A stretch of 64,000 bases of DNA from Halichoerus grypus (GCF_964656455.1 NC_135715.1:167306437-167370436); one strand, 5' to 3'; shown: positions 33,419 through 46,075, counted from the stretch's first letter. A program made the numbers and translations. Notes: generated by a model not told the origin, from the letters alone.

Positions 33419-34770
33419 CGTTTTTCAAACTGAGTCATCATTGAGACTTGGCTTACTATTGAAATATTCTTTGAAGAAATGTGAAAAAAACCCCACTTGG
33501 TTTCTGTATTAAATTTTTTTTGATTGGGAGCAATTTTTAAAATAGTGTGTATTTAAATTTTAAAACATTTTGTAAAATTCCACACTTTCAAAAAAAATGT
33601 GTGGAATGTTACATTTAAAAAAGCGTAAGTCAAGATTATGTGATGATGAATGGATTCAGCTTTACCTTGAAGACATGGTTCATCATTTTAGTTTGAATAT
33701 AATATTGTTTTTGCCTGATTCTGTAGTCAGTAAATCTCCCAGGAACTATTTAGTTTCAAAGCCTTTGGATTTAGAAAATAATATTTCTGGATCATTCAGA
33801 TTTGGGTTTGTAATCTAAGGATATTTAGATTGTTATACCTAGTCACATAATATCTAGTTAGCTTACTTAAAAAATGGCTCCCATATTTAAGAAATTTTAA
33901 AAATTACTAATAAAAGCACAATCCCATTCTAACACATCTAATGGCAATAGGGATACTAATATCATTATTTATGCTCTCAGGAGCGATGTTCATGATCACA
34001 TTAAAAAAAGTGACTATGAGATGCACAATGTAAGTCTGCTTAGGCAATGATAGTAGAGAATACCACATGAAAATAAAGACTGTGTGTCATAGTCACTGTT
34101 CAGAATAGATTGACAGAGTGGTTTCACTGTTTGGGTTTTCTTAAAACCCTAAAGCTACGTGGCACAAGTTTTTCAGCAGAAATTGCGACACATTTAAAAC
34201 ATGTAGCCAAAAATGTGGGTGGGGACAACACAAAAACTGGTGTTCGGATTTCTTAAGCAAAAAGCAAAAATCACTCAGAACACAAGATCCTGCTAGGCAC
34301 ATCGTCTGCATTAAGAGGGTAAGATGTCATTTTTTATGTAACATCTTAACCATGATGGCTTATTAAATATGTTGTAGAAAATCATGTTCTACTAGCAGGA
34401 GTAAACTTGGGAATAATAATCAGAAGCATTGGCAAACCATTCAACCACCCACATTTTCCAAGAAAACTACTCATAATTGCAATTTTGCATTGAGGTATTA
34501 TTAAGCAGCATGTTTTAATAATATGTGGGTTTAAACTCAACAAGGAAACATAGCAGGTCTTTTTTTTTTTTTTTTTTTGTCTACAGACCATAAAATATAC
34601 CATAAACTAAATGAACTAAAAGCCTCATGTTTTTGACAATCAAAACCTAAGTACCCGTGCTTCCTGTCCATTATAGAATTCCATAAAAAATTCAGTGTTC
34701 CATAACAACTCATCTGCAAGATGCCAAACAACCAAATACTGGAAAATATTTGGATTTGGGGGGTAACTTT
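33419..34770. other. Unassigned sequence with a T18 run
   Basis: An 18-base T run at 34561-34578 precedes a minus-strand frame (34537-34731) that ends in lysines encoded by the run. It resembles a poly(A)-tailed insert, but no TSD or polyadenylation signal was found. The rest shows nothing. Confidence 0.4.
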
Positions 34771-34781
34771 AAAATTGTTCA

Positions 34782-34980
34782 GGGGTGCCTGGGTGGTCCA
34801 ATTGGTTGAGCATCTGACTCTTGATTTCAGCTCAGGTCACGATCTCAGGGTCATGAGATGGAGCCTGTGCTCTGCAGAGAGTCCGCTTGCGACTCTTGCC
34901 CTCTCCCCTTATCCCTCCCCCAACCCACTTGCACCACATGTGCTCTTTCTCTCAAATACATAAATTTTAAAAATTCAAAA
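34782..34980 (+). mobile_element. Can-SINE, older copy
   Basis: Diverged head 'ggggtgcctgggtggtccaa', 'ggtcacgatctcagggtcat', tail 'ctcaaatacataaattttaa'. TSD 'aaaattgttca' at 34771-34781 and 34981-34991. Confidence 0.92.
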
Positions 34981-34991
34981 AAAATTGTTCA

Positions 34992-35467
34992 ATTTAATAT
35001 CATAATATGGTTATAAGCTTGATGTGTTTTTAGAAAAAGTAAAATTATTTAAGAAAAGTGTAACTTTTCATATAGCTTCTCACTTTTTATTAACCATAGT
35101 TCTTTCCATTGACTAACAAATGTCAAATACAGAAGTAAAGGAAACATTGGTAGATTGGTGAATATGGTCCTGGCATTCGATAGCTGGTTTCTTTAGATTT
35201 ACGTGGGCCTATAGTCAACAGTTTGACTAGTTGTGTCCAGGGGTATGCCTTGGATTTTTTCTTCCTTTGATTTAGCTTTAATGTTACATTGTATATTTTA
35301 TATTTTATTTTTGTTGAAAAAGAAAGGCCTCAAGGATAGCTTAGACATATTTACCCTTCTTGGAACGACCACCCATCTCGGTTTTTTAAAAAGTAGAGAT
35401 GCTACATTAAATTATTTTGGAAATGTTGGATATTTAATGAATAAAAATGAAACACATTTTAATTTTA
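34992..35467. other. Unassigned sequence
   Basis: AT-rich. An 88-codon plus-strand frame (35233-35499) runs into the SINE poly(T) and is not a gene. Confidence 0.45.
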
Positions 35468-35485
35468 CTGTGGTAGAAAGTTCTT

Positions 35486-35687
35486 TTTTTTTTTTTTAAA
35501 GATTTTATTTATTTATTTGACAGAGAGAGACACAGAGAGAGAGAGGGAACACAAGCAGGGGGAGTGGGAGAGGGAGAAGCAGGCTTCCCGCTGAGCAGGG
35601 AACCCGATGTGGGGCTCGATCCCAGGACCCTGGGATCATGACCTGAGCCGAAGGCAGACGCTTAACGACTGAGCCACCCAGCCGCCC
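35486..35687 (-). mobile_element. Can-SINE, young
   Basis: Long poly(T), 'aaagattttatttatttatt', GA-rich body, reversed head 'gagccacccagccgccc'. Perfect 18-base TSD 'ctgtggtagaaagttctt' at 35468-35485 and 35688-35705. Confidence 0.97.
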
Positions 35688-35705
35688 CTGTGGTAGAAAG
35701 TTCTT

Positions 35706-37027
35706 GATGTAGAACTACCTAAACATGAACGAACCAAGGGAAAGAATTTTATAGTCACAAAAGCGTCTATAATCATTTATTAAACTGGGCGGTTCCAACT
35801 GTTTTGTCTCTTCACCCCATTTTGAATAAAGATTTGGTGTTCTCAGATCATGGGAATTGTTTTTTTCTCTGTGGAGCCAATCATGGAGCGAGCCAAACAG
35901 TCTGCCACCTCCTACCTTTCTGAAACTCTCTTTGTAAATTCTGCAGATTTTGAAGCCCTCGGCCTTCTATTGAGATTTTAATTAGTCCATGCCAAGTTCA
36001 AATACAAAGAGCTGTATTCATTTTCAAAGACTTAAAAGGTTTGACAGTGTCACTTGGATAGCAGGTAATTACCCAGATCCGACCTATAGAGATACTCTAG
36101 GTATTTTAAAATTACTTAGGTCCTCTAAGGCCAGCAGTGCTTTTCTATGGCAAAGTTCCAGCTCACCACTGGCAACATCTGGCTTTCCCTTTGTGGAATG
36201 AATGTTTAGGTAAATAACTGGAGGAATGCAGTGGGACATCAGAGTAGCTGCCTGGCTTCTACATGGACCTGAGACTCTGACCTTTCTCAGTGCCTAGACG
36301 AAGACACCCCTTGTATCCAGCTCCAAGTGACATTAAAATGTGGCTTTTGAGTAGCTCACAAGCCTTCAAGTTTGATCATAAGGCAAGTGGCCACCTCTGT
36401 GGAACTACAAAATACTAGCCCACCAGTATAATTTGGTAACCATGTCCCTGTAAACTGTCTGTGTCATGTAGGTCTCTTTGAGTTCAGCATTCCAACTTTT
36501 CAGCTTTACTACGGTTAAAATATAGCATGGTATATAACCTCAAGTTCCAGAAATCTCCTTTGCAAGCATCTTAGTAACTCTCTTATTTGAAGAAATTCTT
36601 GCTAAGAATTCGAGTGGTTAACAAAAGAAGCAATACCATTTAGTCTAGAGAGTCTCAAGGGACACTCTCACTTGCTGTTGGAGAGGACAGCCATGTGACT
36701 CTTGATACTATGTGACTCTCGATACTATCCTTAGTGATTTTGCTAACTCCCAACCATCACTTAACAACCCTTAAGAGAGTTGTTACTGATCCTCTTAAGT
36801 TTGAGAGACTTGTACTGTCAGTGCTTCCAAATAAGAAACAAGAGTACCAGCTGTGTCTTGATCACTGATAATATAGTGGACGATATTCCGTACCCTAGCT
36901 CAGAGAGTGCAGACCATCCTCTTGCATGCCTTCCAAACAAGAATTCTTACCAATGCCTACATTTACTATTTCCCAAGGATTAATAGAACAACATCTCTGG
37001 ATCACATACTTCAGAATCTTAACTGGT
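35706..37027. other. Unassigned sequence with a 17-bp tandem duplication
   Basis: 'atgtgactcttgatact' at 36693-36709 is repeated at 36710-36726 with one change. No recognised transposon and no exon. Confidence 0.5.
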
Positions 37028-37457
37028 TGTATTAATTTATTGTGGTTGCTGTAACAAATCACTGCAGACTTGGTGCAATAGAAATTTATTTTCTCACCAT
37101 TCTGAAGCCTAGAATTATTAAATCAAAATCTGTAAGCTCTAGGGGAGATTCTGTTCCATGCCTCTTTTCAGCTTCTATTGGCTGTTGGTGTTCCTTGCCT
37201 TGGGCTACATCACTTCAGTCTTTGCCTCCATTTTACAAGGCCTTCTCTTTTGTCTCTCAAATCTCCCGGGTGTGTCTCTTAGAAGGATACTTGTCATTGG
37301 ATTTAGGGTCCATCTGGATCATACATGATGATCTCTTTATCTCAAGATCTCTAACTTACATCTTCAAAAATCCTTTTTTTAAAATATGGTAACATCCACA
37401 GGTTCCAAGGATTAGGGAGCGGATTTATCTTTTGGGACCACCATTCAGTCCATTACA
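37028..37457 (-). repeat. MaLR-type (MLT1-like) solitary LTR
   Basis: Starts 'tgtattaatttattgtggtt' and ends 'attcagtccattaca', i.e. TG...CA termini over 430 bases. 'gcaatagaaatttattttct' is the reversed polyadenylation region, and 'gtcattggatttagggtcca' lies internally. Read on the minus strand, the 'tgtaatggactgaatgg' start suits an ancient mammalian LTR of the MaLR group. No internal retroviral sequence adjoins. The plus-strand frame 37042-37392 is incidental. Confidence 0.75.
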
Positions 37458-37689
37458 CTGGCCTTTCTGAAAAATGTGGTAGCCACTACATACCATTGGT
37501 ATGTGGTTTTTGAACTACAGAGATGTGGGGACACCAAAGCCCACTTCCATAATGTCGTTATTAGAGTCCCACAACTAACCAGAATAAGTCTTAAACCTAT
37601 TTCCATTAGGTCTACTCTGATTTAGTATCTGATTTTGTTCTGGGGATTAGATACAGAGTTACCCAAGTTCAGCACCTTGGCTTAAAGAG
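37458..37689. other. Unassigned sequence
   Basis: Nothing recognised. Confidence 0.4.
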
Positions 37690-38120
37690 ACAACTGGAGC
37701 CCCAATCAATGGACTATAAATTCCATGAGTCTTATTTACTACTGTATCACCTAGTACATTGGCTGGATCATAGTAGGTGCTTAGCATATAATTTTTTTTT
37801 TTTTTTTAATGAAAGAAGGAACAGTAGGGTCAGAAAATTATTTCAGGCCCAACAGGCACAAACATTTAGGAAGGAACAAGTGGTCATGCTCTTTATTCCA
37901 GAAGTACAGAAATACTTTTGAGAAGGACTGATGAAGAAAACCAGATGTTCAGAAAATGTCCTTCCCTCTTTTCTCTATATAACCAAGTCCTATGTTTTCA
38001 TTCCAAGTCCCACCTCTTCCATCAAGCCTTCCTATCTTCACAGTCTCTACCAGTGATCTCAAAATCCTTTGATTTTCCTATTGAACATACTGCCTAATAC
38101 ATATTAATTTGTTTACTATA
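37690..38120 (+). mobile_element. L2 LINE fragments, sense
   Basis: 'tggactataaattccatgag', 'tcacctagtacattggctgg' and 'tcatagtaggtgcttagcat' (37709-37780) are an L2 terminus, followed by a T16 run. 'ccacctcttccatcaagcct' (38011-38030) is a second L2-like piece. Confidence 0.6.
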
Positions 38121-39300
38121 TCTTAAAAAGTTCTATAGATTAGAACTATGTTATATAATTATAAATATAAAAATAGAAAATAAAAAGGGTGAGTTAAGCA
38201 TGGAATAAAATACCATTTTTCCCTTGCAAATCAAAATGGCTTTATTAACATCTCAAGAAAAATATAATTTAAGTGAGTTTACGTGAGTTTCATCATTAAT
38301 GATATCGGATATAAGTCTGTATTATAAATAATCCTGATTTCCAATTTATTTGGCTGACTTCTTGTCAGATGTGTGTAGACTTCCATTGTCTTTACCTAAA
38401 AAGATATGTTGCTATCCATTGTCATAAGCCAAGAACAATGAACAAGTGGGAACTTCTCTTACTCCTTTCATTAGGGACCATGCCATCATCTGCTGGATAT
38501 CTCATTTAGTCGTGGTAACATGTGGCATTTGACATCTAGACAAAGTGAAAGCTCCAGGCTCAATTTACATATTAAACATTAGTGACATTTAGTTTCATTT
38601 TCCCCCTTAGGAAAAAAATTACAAATGGAATTTCTAATGTTTACTTCCTATGCTACAATAGAGACCACATATTTTTACTATATCACTTAGTACTTGAATA
38701 TCTAAAACTTTTCATTATTTGCCTTTGCTCAAGTATATTCATATGTTCCTCAGAACATCTGTAATGGAGATGATCGTGTCTTACACTGCAGTATCCCACA
38801 TATCACCCGAAAGCATCTTGTAAATAGTGAATGCCCTATTTAATTAAGGGCTACAGCTAATTAAAAGTCCTATTGCTCTCTGATTTTTTTAATTCATTTA
38901 AAATAATTTTAACAGTCAGAATCTAATACAAATCACCTCAATGTAGCTTAGTGAAGTGGACAGTATAGCAGAGCATATAAAAACTTTTTGAATTGTATTG
39001 CAAACTACAGGCTACTATATAATAGGTATAATTATTAGAATTTCAAAGTTCTTTTGTGACTTTTCTTTTTTTCAAAACTATTAGCAAGTTTGAGTTTTAT
39101 CTTTTATTTCTCTTGCTGAGTATGTAATGCAGTATCCATTGGACTGGTAACCTGAGGGATATAATCCAAATCCACATAATTTGAATCTAAACATTTGACT
39201 TATTTGTTCACGGATACTGCCATAATATACCCCCTTGATACTGAAGCTTCTTTAAAATGAAGTTGGGCCATCTTACAGGCAAAACAAAATTTATAAAAGA
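38121..39300. other. Unassigned AT-rich sequence
   Basis: No gene or recognised repeat. Confidence 0.5.
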
Positions 39301-39730
39301 TTCTTCACTTACTCTTCATGCTCACTGTCTGCCCATCTCAGCCCTGGTGAGGGGAGTGAGTGTGATTCTCAGGAGCTGCCCCACCCGAGTTCTTGTTATC
39401 TCTGGCTTCCTGTCGGATTCAGCCAATGGGAAGCAAGATAGGCAAGCTGCAGGTGGGAGAAGAAGAAAGCTCTCTCCCACTTCCCAATTGCTGCTATAAT
39501 TCCCAAGAGACTTGTAGATAGGGCAGGCCCCCTTTGATGGCTCTAGCTTTTGTAGAGTGTGGTTACACTGCTCCGTCTGCTTGCTCCCGAGCGCCAGAGA
39601 TGGTAGCAGCTTCCTGCTTTTCTAGGTCCTGGTTGCTGCAACATCCCTGGTTGATTTCCTTAACTTTATCCACATCTCTGTAAAGGATCCCCTCATCAGA
39701 GCCCCACTTTTCTAATCGGACTGTGACGAA
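39301..39730. repeat. Possible ancient interspersed repeat, family not assigned
   Basis: Segments such as 'cagccaatgggaagcaagat', 'cctggttgctgcaacatccc' and 'ttaactttatccacatctct' look like a widespread old mammalian repeat that I cannot name. GC is higher than in the neighbours. The 80-codon frame at 39257-39499 is probably incidental. Confidence 0.4.
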
Positions 39731-39842
39731 TACACATGCTAAGCAAGGATGGAGTGTTTAACACAGATCTTCAGCAAACTTGCTGCTGGGTGTATGTAGG
39801 CACAGCTGTAGGAGGCTAAGAATAGCTCTGCCTGCAGCATCT

Positions 39843-39980
39843 TTTTTTTTTTTTTTTTTTCTGAGAATCTTTTGCAATTCTAACTCTATTTTTTGGGGCT
39901 CGGTAAGGACTTTATCTTTTGGTACCAGCTTTTTTTCTTGCAATCGAATCCTTTCTCTATTCTCAAAAAGAACCTGATAC
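39843..39980 (-). pseudogene. Retrocopy-like fragment with poly(A) tail (origin unknown)
   Basis: On the minus strand, an open frame reading in part 'LQEKKLVPKDKVLTEPQKIE' and 'LELQKILRK' runs straight into an A20-type tail (T run on the plus strand at about 39842-39860). Protein-like composition plus a tail suggests a short reverse-transcribed mRNA piece, possibly primed inside an A-rich coding segment. No clear TSD and no parent gene recognised. It may be chance. Confidence 0.3.
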
Positions 39981-40117
39981 TAGTCAGCAGTTACCCTTGT
40001 TACTTGACCACACACTATTTTAGAATAGAATTTTAGAGAAGTGTACCTCACTCAGCCTAGCATCACCTTTTCAATCTTCTCTCTCTCATTTTATATAGAA
40101 AAACCATATCGATTGTT

Positions 40118-40324
40118 TTTTTTTTTTTTAAAGATTTTATTTATTTATTTGACAGAGAGAGAGAGAGAGACGGCGAGAGAGGAAACACAAGCAGGGGGAG
40201 TGGGAGAGGGAGAAGCAGGCTTCCCGCGGAGCAGAGAGCCCGATGCGGGGCTCGATTCCAGGACCCTGGGACCATGACCCGAGCCGAAGGCAGACGCCCA
40301 ACGACTGAGCCACCCAGGCGCCCC
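40118..40324 (-). mobile_element. Can-SINE, young
   Basis: Poly(T), 'aaagattttatttatttatt', (GA)n body, reversed head 'gagccacccaggcgcccc'. Perfect 16-base TSD 'aaccatatcgattgtt' at 40102-40117 and 40325-40340. Three overlapping minus-strand frames and one plus-strand frame over it are by-products. Confidence 0.97.
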
Positions 40325-40340
40325 AACCATATCGATTGTT

Positions 40341-42480
40341 AATGGAATGCAGCTCTGAATTCATGTGGAAGTACTTGAGGACCCAAAAGAACATTTTGAA
40401 ATCAAAATAGGTCTATAGCCTTGAGAGTAAACTTGATCATTTCTTTGAGGTTAGGAATAGGAAAGAGTATGAAGTGGCAGTCTAGCTATCTCTCTCCTCT
40501 AGGGGTGGACCTGTGATCTCTAGAAGCAGACAGAGTAGGGGGAGGGTTGACCTATATGCAAATACTAAAGACCTATTTCTAGGAGCTATTTGGTTTCCCC
40601 AGGTTCTTCAAGGAGATAAAACCCACTTTCATCTAATCTCATGGCACATCCTTCTTTCAAGAAAGGTGTTCTATCAGGAACTCTCCTCTCCTTTTTTGAG
40701 AAAAGATCAGTTTCCTTCCTTTACTCTGAGGACCTTCTTATAGATTTTGAATTTTCTCACATACCTAGAAAAAAATCATAGTATTTTAGTAACCCTTTAT
40801 GATATCCTGAGGCATATCCTTGGGCACCCATTTTCTTTCTGCCTCTGATAATGACATTTCCAATAAAGTACATCTTTATAATGAAACATCATCAGTTGGA
40901 TTAGAATAAAACTATATTAAAGAATTGATCTAAATTTTAGTATTCTTGATAGCAATTTGTTTGGTGACTGCAGTACACAGTCTCATTTGTCATGATGTTC
41001 CTCCTTCCCTTCAGTTAGCCTGCCGACACGCCTTGGTACCAGCCAAGATTTTCTACGTAAGTTGAAACGTGGAGGGAGGCAGGGGGGGTACTTTTAATAT
41101 CCTACCTAAACCCTTTGCTGCAGCCTTAAGCATTCTTTTGTTTTGTAATCAAAGGGGATACACTTGGTTGGTCACCATTCTCTTTACAAATACTATTGAT
41201 CTTTTTCATGTATACAAATAATAATTTACGTCTATCCATTTTTTTTTTCCTCTCCACTATAAAAGATCTTGAGAATATTTAGCCCTAATCTTTAATTTTT
41301 CCCTCATATTCTTATTCTCTTATTCCTCATATTTTTGTTGTTTTCTTTGTTTCTTTCAATGTTTTCTCCTGCTCATCTATATTTTGAATGTAGAAGAGCC
41401 AAAAAATGAATTCTGTAGCTTATGTAAAAACATGTTTCAGACAGTGGAAGTGTGCCTTATGGTCTTTGTGTTTTATACTCTGTTATTACGTCTAAGAATG
41501 GCAATATAATTATAGAGATGTTGTTGTTTCTTTAGTGAATTATCTGAACCCCCGCAAATTTCTCTGCTTTAATGATGCATAATCAGCCATTATCCATCTT
41601 GTATTTATGCTTTTGTTTAAGAAATTAATGACAAGCTGGCCATGGTAGTAAAAATTTGGCAGTTTGCTTGGCATATTCAATCCTATATTAGTCAGATTTC
41701 ATATATTAAAAAACAAACTCTACCCCCCTAAGAAATAAAATGTCAGACTGTGATCACTTAATATAAAAATATTTTAAGATTAGAATGTACAGTTTTAATA
41801 AACAACATGTTATGCAACATAACATTTTAAGATGGGCTAGCAGAGGGTTAGGATTACATATAAAAACCTATGACTGTTACTGATTATATTTGTTTTCCAA
41901 AAGAATAACCCAAATCATCCCAAACATTATGTGCCCATCTTACATTGAAAGTCTTCCAGATAAAGATTCCATACATTCTCTCAGTAAACCAAATTTCTTA
42001 TTTAGATTTCTTTTTTATATCAATAATTTTTTTTTCCCAACCAAACACTCCCTTGTTCTGTGTTTACTTAGATGGAGTGTCATATCATGGAAAGCAGTGT
42101 TGTTCATGAGTAATTATCTTGTGGGCTTTAGTAGCAATACACAGACGTATTGACTACATATAATCACCGTTCTACTGTCATCAAAAAATGGAGGGCAAGT
42201 TTAATGCCATTAGCTCAGCCACTAGTAAGTGAAAAAGGTCAATCCTAACATCAGAATAAAGGAATTCTATATTCATTCTCCTTCATGGTTTGAGGCAGGA
42301 TTGTGTTCATCAAAAAGTAATATGTTAGGAGATCATTAATATGTTCAGTGAGAGCTAGATAGCTTAATAAATTCCATATGTGGCGAAATAAAAGTCTGTT
42401 TTAAAATATGCAAGATGTAATAGGTAGTAGCATATAATATGTAAATATGTGATCATAGGTAATATTTATGTATGTGCCCT
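40341..42480. other. Unassigned AT-rich sequence
   Basis: No frame with a domain and no recognised repeat. A C/T-rich patch lies at 41220-41345. Confidence 0.5.
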
Positions 42481-42490
42481 GTACTCTTCC

Positions 42491-42522
42491 TGTGTGTGTG
42501 TGTGTGTGTGTGCATGTGTGTA
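42491..42522. repeat. TG microsatellite
   Basis: Eleven TG units, an interruption 'catg', then more TG. Confidence 0.95.
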
Positions 42523-42536
42523 GAAGAACCTTGTTA

Positions 42537-42665
42537 ATAGGTACTATTATTAATCTTATCTTACAAGTGAGGAAACTGAGGTGAAGGAGATATTAAATAA
42601 TTTGTCAAGGTCACACAGGTAATTAGTAGTAAAGTTACAATTTTATTCATAATCTTAACAATTAG
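42537..42665 (-). mobile_element. MIR SINE, antisense
   Basis: 'aataggtactattattaatc', 'ttacaagtgaggaaactgag' and 'tcaaggtcacacaggtaatt' are reverse-complemented MIR core. Confidence 0.85.
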
Positions 42666-43425
42666 AATCAGCTTTCTCCTATAAAATTATGTTTGTTCTC
42701 TTTCATGTGGTTTTGAGTTCAGGATATTTGTGTGTTCATCCTTCATTTCTTGATATAATTTCCTTAATAGATTTCTATATTTTTGTGATTCAAAGGAATG
42801 TTTAGATTAGGTTACTTAGGTAATATTTTTACTTTTATGAAATTATTCTACATTATCTCTGGCACTTCGTCCTTATCAACTATAGCATTTTAAAGGTACA
42901 TTAAAGTATAATGGGTTAACAAGTTGCCTTTGAAATTGCTCAAGCTCTCTGCTCAGTGATGTCAATGCAGGTCTGTACTTACGGTAACCAAAGGAAGGGC
43001 AAATTTGTTTACTGTTGTTCCATATTCACTATTCCTTATCATGATTTCCAAATGATTGAAATATAGATGCATCTTTAGGAAGATTTCTTGGCGTAGTGCA
43101 AAAATTATCAGTTCTATATACTTCTCTAAGATATAGAGCAAAATAAAAATTGCTGCTTCATATCCCTAATATACTTAGGGCTGGATGACCCTGACATATA
43201 AATAGTTTAAAGAAAACTTCTGGTAATGTTTAGAAGATCCACTTAGAAATCCAGAGCCTGAAGAATGGATGGCTCAGTTGTGATTCGGAATAACTGGATT
43301 CTTAGTTTTACTGCTCTGGCTCTGAACTTGACTGATCTACATGATCCCTGTGAGTACTTCCACTCCAACTGCTACTACTATTACACCACTCCTGTGAATA
43401 GTTACTTGGGTTTCCTGAGTGCCCC
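42666..43425. other. Unassigned sequence
   Basis: Nothing recognised. Confidence 0.45.
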
Positions 43426-43429
43426 GTAT

Positions 43430-43510
43430 ATTATTAAGCACTAAACCTATACCATTTCACTTAATTCTCATAATGATCTTATTAGGTTACTTTACCCTCA
43501 TTTGTTGTCA
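43430..43510 (-). mobile_element. MIR SINE end, antisense
   Basis: 'attattaagcactaaaccta' and 'tcacttaattctcataatga' match the reversed MIR 3' end. Confidence 0.6.
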
Positions 43511-43967
43511 GCTCCTTAGCATCAAGGTTAAAACCATGCATCTTTAATCTAAGGCAGCAGTAAGAAATAACAATCACTCAAGCTCCCAGATAGCAGGTCA
43601 ATCTCATAGCTCTGAGTACTTTTGAGCTGGCCTCTTCTAAGTGGTAGGGCTCATGTGAGATGTTCAATGGTAGATTTTCCCACTTTGACCGAAGGAATTG
43701 AGAGCATATAAAACCTTCCAGTGTAGCCTAGGAGTTATAATTTCATGCTCAAAAAATTGAAGAATGGCACGATTGTGAGGGACTTTGTTTTACTAAAGGA
43801 AATCAATGTTTGGAATGGAAAAAATGGTCACATTGTAGAAATTTCAGAAGAAAATTGGTAGCCCCCCCCCCAACATTCACACACACCCCACATGGATCAA
43901 AGAAGAAAGCAGATGGATCATTTTAACAAGAACCCTATCTCTATCGGTGGGTGACCATCTTAATCAC

Positions 43968-44125
43968 AATATTTATTTAGCACTTTGTCATATAAAAGTG
44001 TATTTCACACATGCATTACTTCGTTGAATTATTACAACCTGTTTTGAAGTGGTGGTTCTTACTTTATTGGTTTTACAGATTAAGACACTGAGTCTCAAAG
44101 AGAATGAATCTTGGAGAGGATGAAT
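43968..44125 (-). mobile_element. MIR SINE, antisense
   Basis: 'gcattacttcgttgaattat' to 'ttttacagattaagacactg' follow the reversed MIR. Confidence 0.65.
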
Positions 44126-44414
44126 GGTTTATAGCAGCTGCCCAGAATGGCTTTCACATGGGTACTGCCACATCTATTTTGCACTTCACTGGGTCTTGTA
44201 AGATCTTCTGAAATTACCCCCTAGCTAGTTTCGAGAGGCACCTGTTAACCTGAATATCTCCGCTAGCGAGCTGTGAACCAACAGCTAGGAAATGACTGCA
44301 TATGTGCACTAGAGAGCCCCTATGTTATCACCCAGTTTTGGAAGCAAGAATGATGTAATACAACAAAGTAATGAGGCCTACAAAAATTCTTTCAGTTTCG
44401 ATTTTTTGCATGAG

Positions 44415-44650
44415 TGGGCTACTAGGGCATACTGGAAAGAGTGCTGAATTCAGGTTCAAAATATGAGTGTTTCAACTCCAACTTTCCTACTTACAAATTC
44501 TGTGACTCAAGCATTTAACTTATTCTCTCCAAGCATTAAATTCCTCAACCATTAAGAAGGACAAGAATATCCACTCAGTATACATCATAGGATTGTTGAG
44601 AAGACCAAACTCAGTGTGGCATATGAAAGTTCTTTGAAAATGATAAGATG
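44415..44650 (+). mobile_element. MIR SINE, near full length
   Basis: 'ggaaagagtgctgaattcag', 'caactccaactttcctactt', 'tctgtgactcaagcatttaa' and 'cataggattgttgagaagac' are in MIR order. Confidence 0.75.
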
Positions 44651-45285
44651 CCTGAGAAGTGTTCTGAGGATGAAGAATGGATGTAGGGATAGAGGATAGG
44701 CCAGGATGTGTCCTATAGAGACCGGAGTTTCATTGCCACGTTTGCCCTTCCTTCTTGAGTTAGGATGGTCCAACATAAGTTATGAACCATGTTCCACAAT
44801 ATGCCAGCGTCCATCTCAACCATTCAAATGAACAGCAGCTACAAAAGAAGTCATCTTCCTGGCATGCTTCTTCTTGATTTTGTTGGGACTGGCAAATGTG
44901 TCTTGTTGTTAAATTTAAAAAGGTCACACCGTGTGACCTCTATTGGTCATCAGAGGGTCCTAAGCATTAGGATAATAATACAAATAAACAGGTACAGTTT
45001 TTCTCTCTGACAGAAGTCCCTGCTGTTAAAATGCCAGCAATACCATTTAATAAAGTAGAATCATTATAAAGGGCTTGGCTTGACTCCCAGAACAGGAGGT
45101 TCCCCAGTGAGAAACCACCTGTTAGCAAAGTCTTCATCTCTCTGTTGGGAGTCATGGAAGAATATAAATTATCCAAAGAAAGTAACACAAAGTTTCCAGA
45201 GGAAGATTACCTCCCCCAAACAATTCAAAGACTGTATAGTTATACCTCTATTACTTGAAAGGATGCATTCCAACTATACCCTCTG
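44651..45285. other. Unassigned sequence
   Basis: No gene or repeat recognised; short frames on both strands lack domains. Confidence 0.45.
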
Positions 45286-45296
45286 TTGATTGAAAC

Positions 45297-45499
45297 ATCT
45301 TTTTTTTTTTTTTTTTTAGAGGGGGAAAGAGAGAGAGGTAGGGGAAGGGGCAGAAGGATAGGAAGAGAGAGAGACTCTTAAGCAGGCTCCACACCCAGCA
45401 TGGAGCTTGACACAGGGCTTGATCTCATGACCCTGAGATCATGACCTGAGCTGAAATCAAGAGTCAGTTGCTTAACCGACTGAGCCACCCAGGCGCCTC
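45297..45499 (-). mobile_element. Can-SINE, older copy
   Basis: Poly(T), GA-rich body, 'cttgatctcatgaccctgag', reversed head 'actgagccacccaggcgcct'. TSD 'ttgattgaaac' at 45286-45296 and 45500-45510. Confidence 0.95.
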
Positions 45500-45510
45500 T
45501 TGATTGAAAC

Positions 45511-45900
45511 TTTTTAAAAGAGGTAGAAATAATATTGAAGCAAAGGAAATAGGGAAACAGAGATAGAGAGTAATGCCAACCAAAATATAGTCCTTGCAAA
45601 ATCATTCAGTAACTAGAACTCACTCACAACTCAGGGATCACACTGCCCATTGAGAGAAATGGTTGAGATTGGCTAAATGGATGGGTGACTGAATTTGAAT
45701 AATGAAGCACGTGGGAGTTTGGGAATGCTGAAAGATATTTTGAATCACAAATTTCCTCCAAGGTCTATCTTGTTTACTTCCAATCAGAATAATAATTCAT
45801 ATGGGTAGAGCCCCAAATCTCACATGCTGTACCTGCATGTCAGAAGTCCCATAAGGGCGTATGTTGCATTCATTGCTCCCTCCACCTACCTGAAAAGCAG
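45511..45900. other. Unassigned sequence
   Basis: Nothing recognised. Confidence 0.45.
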
Positions 45901-45904
45901 AGGA

Positions 45905-46075
45905 TACTGGCTAAGAGTATAGCATCAGAGTAGCTTTGGTTAAGTTATTGAACCTCTCTAAATCTTAGTTTCCTCACATGTCAAGCAGGGATAATACTTA
46001 CACCTATCGCATAGGGCCTTTGGGAAGATTACATGATTTAATGTATGTAAAGTTCTTAGAATAGCTAAGGGTAAT
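45905..46075 (+). mobile_element. MIR SINE
   Basis: 'aagttattgaacctctctaa', 'tcttagtttcctcacatgtc' and 'cagggataatacttacacct' are MIR core to 3' half. Confidence 0.8.

Noticed and set aside
34537..34731. Second poly(A)-tailed retrocopy ending at the T18 run (34561-34578)
   Set aside because: No TSD, no polyadenylation signal and no protein-like stretch beyond the lysine run, so support is weaker than for 39843-39980.
40137..40394. Three minus-strand frames of 61-85 codons
   Set aside because: They lie on the young Can-SINE at 40118-40324 and simply translate its tRNA-like head and CT body.
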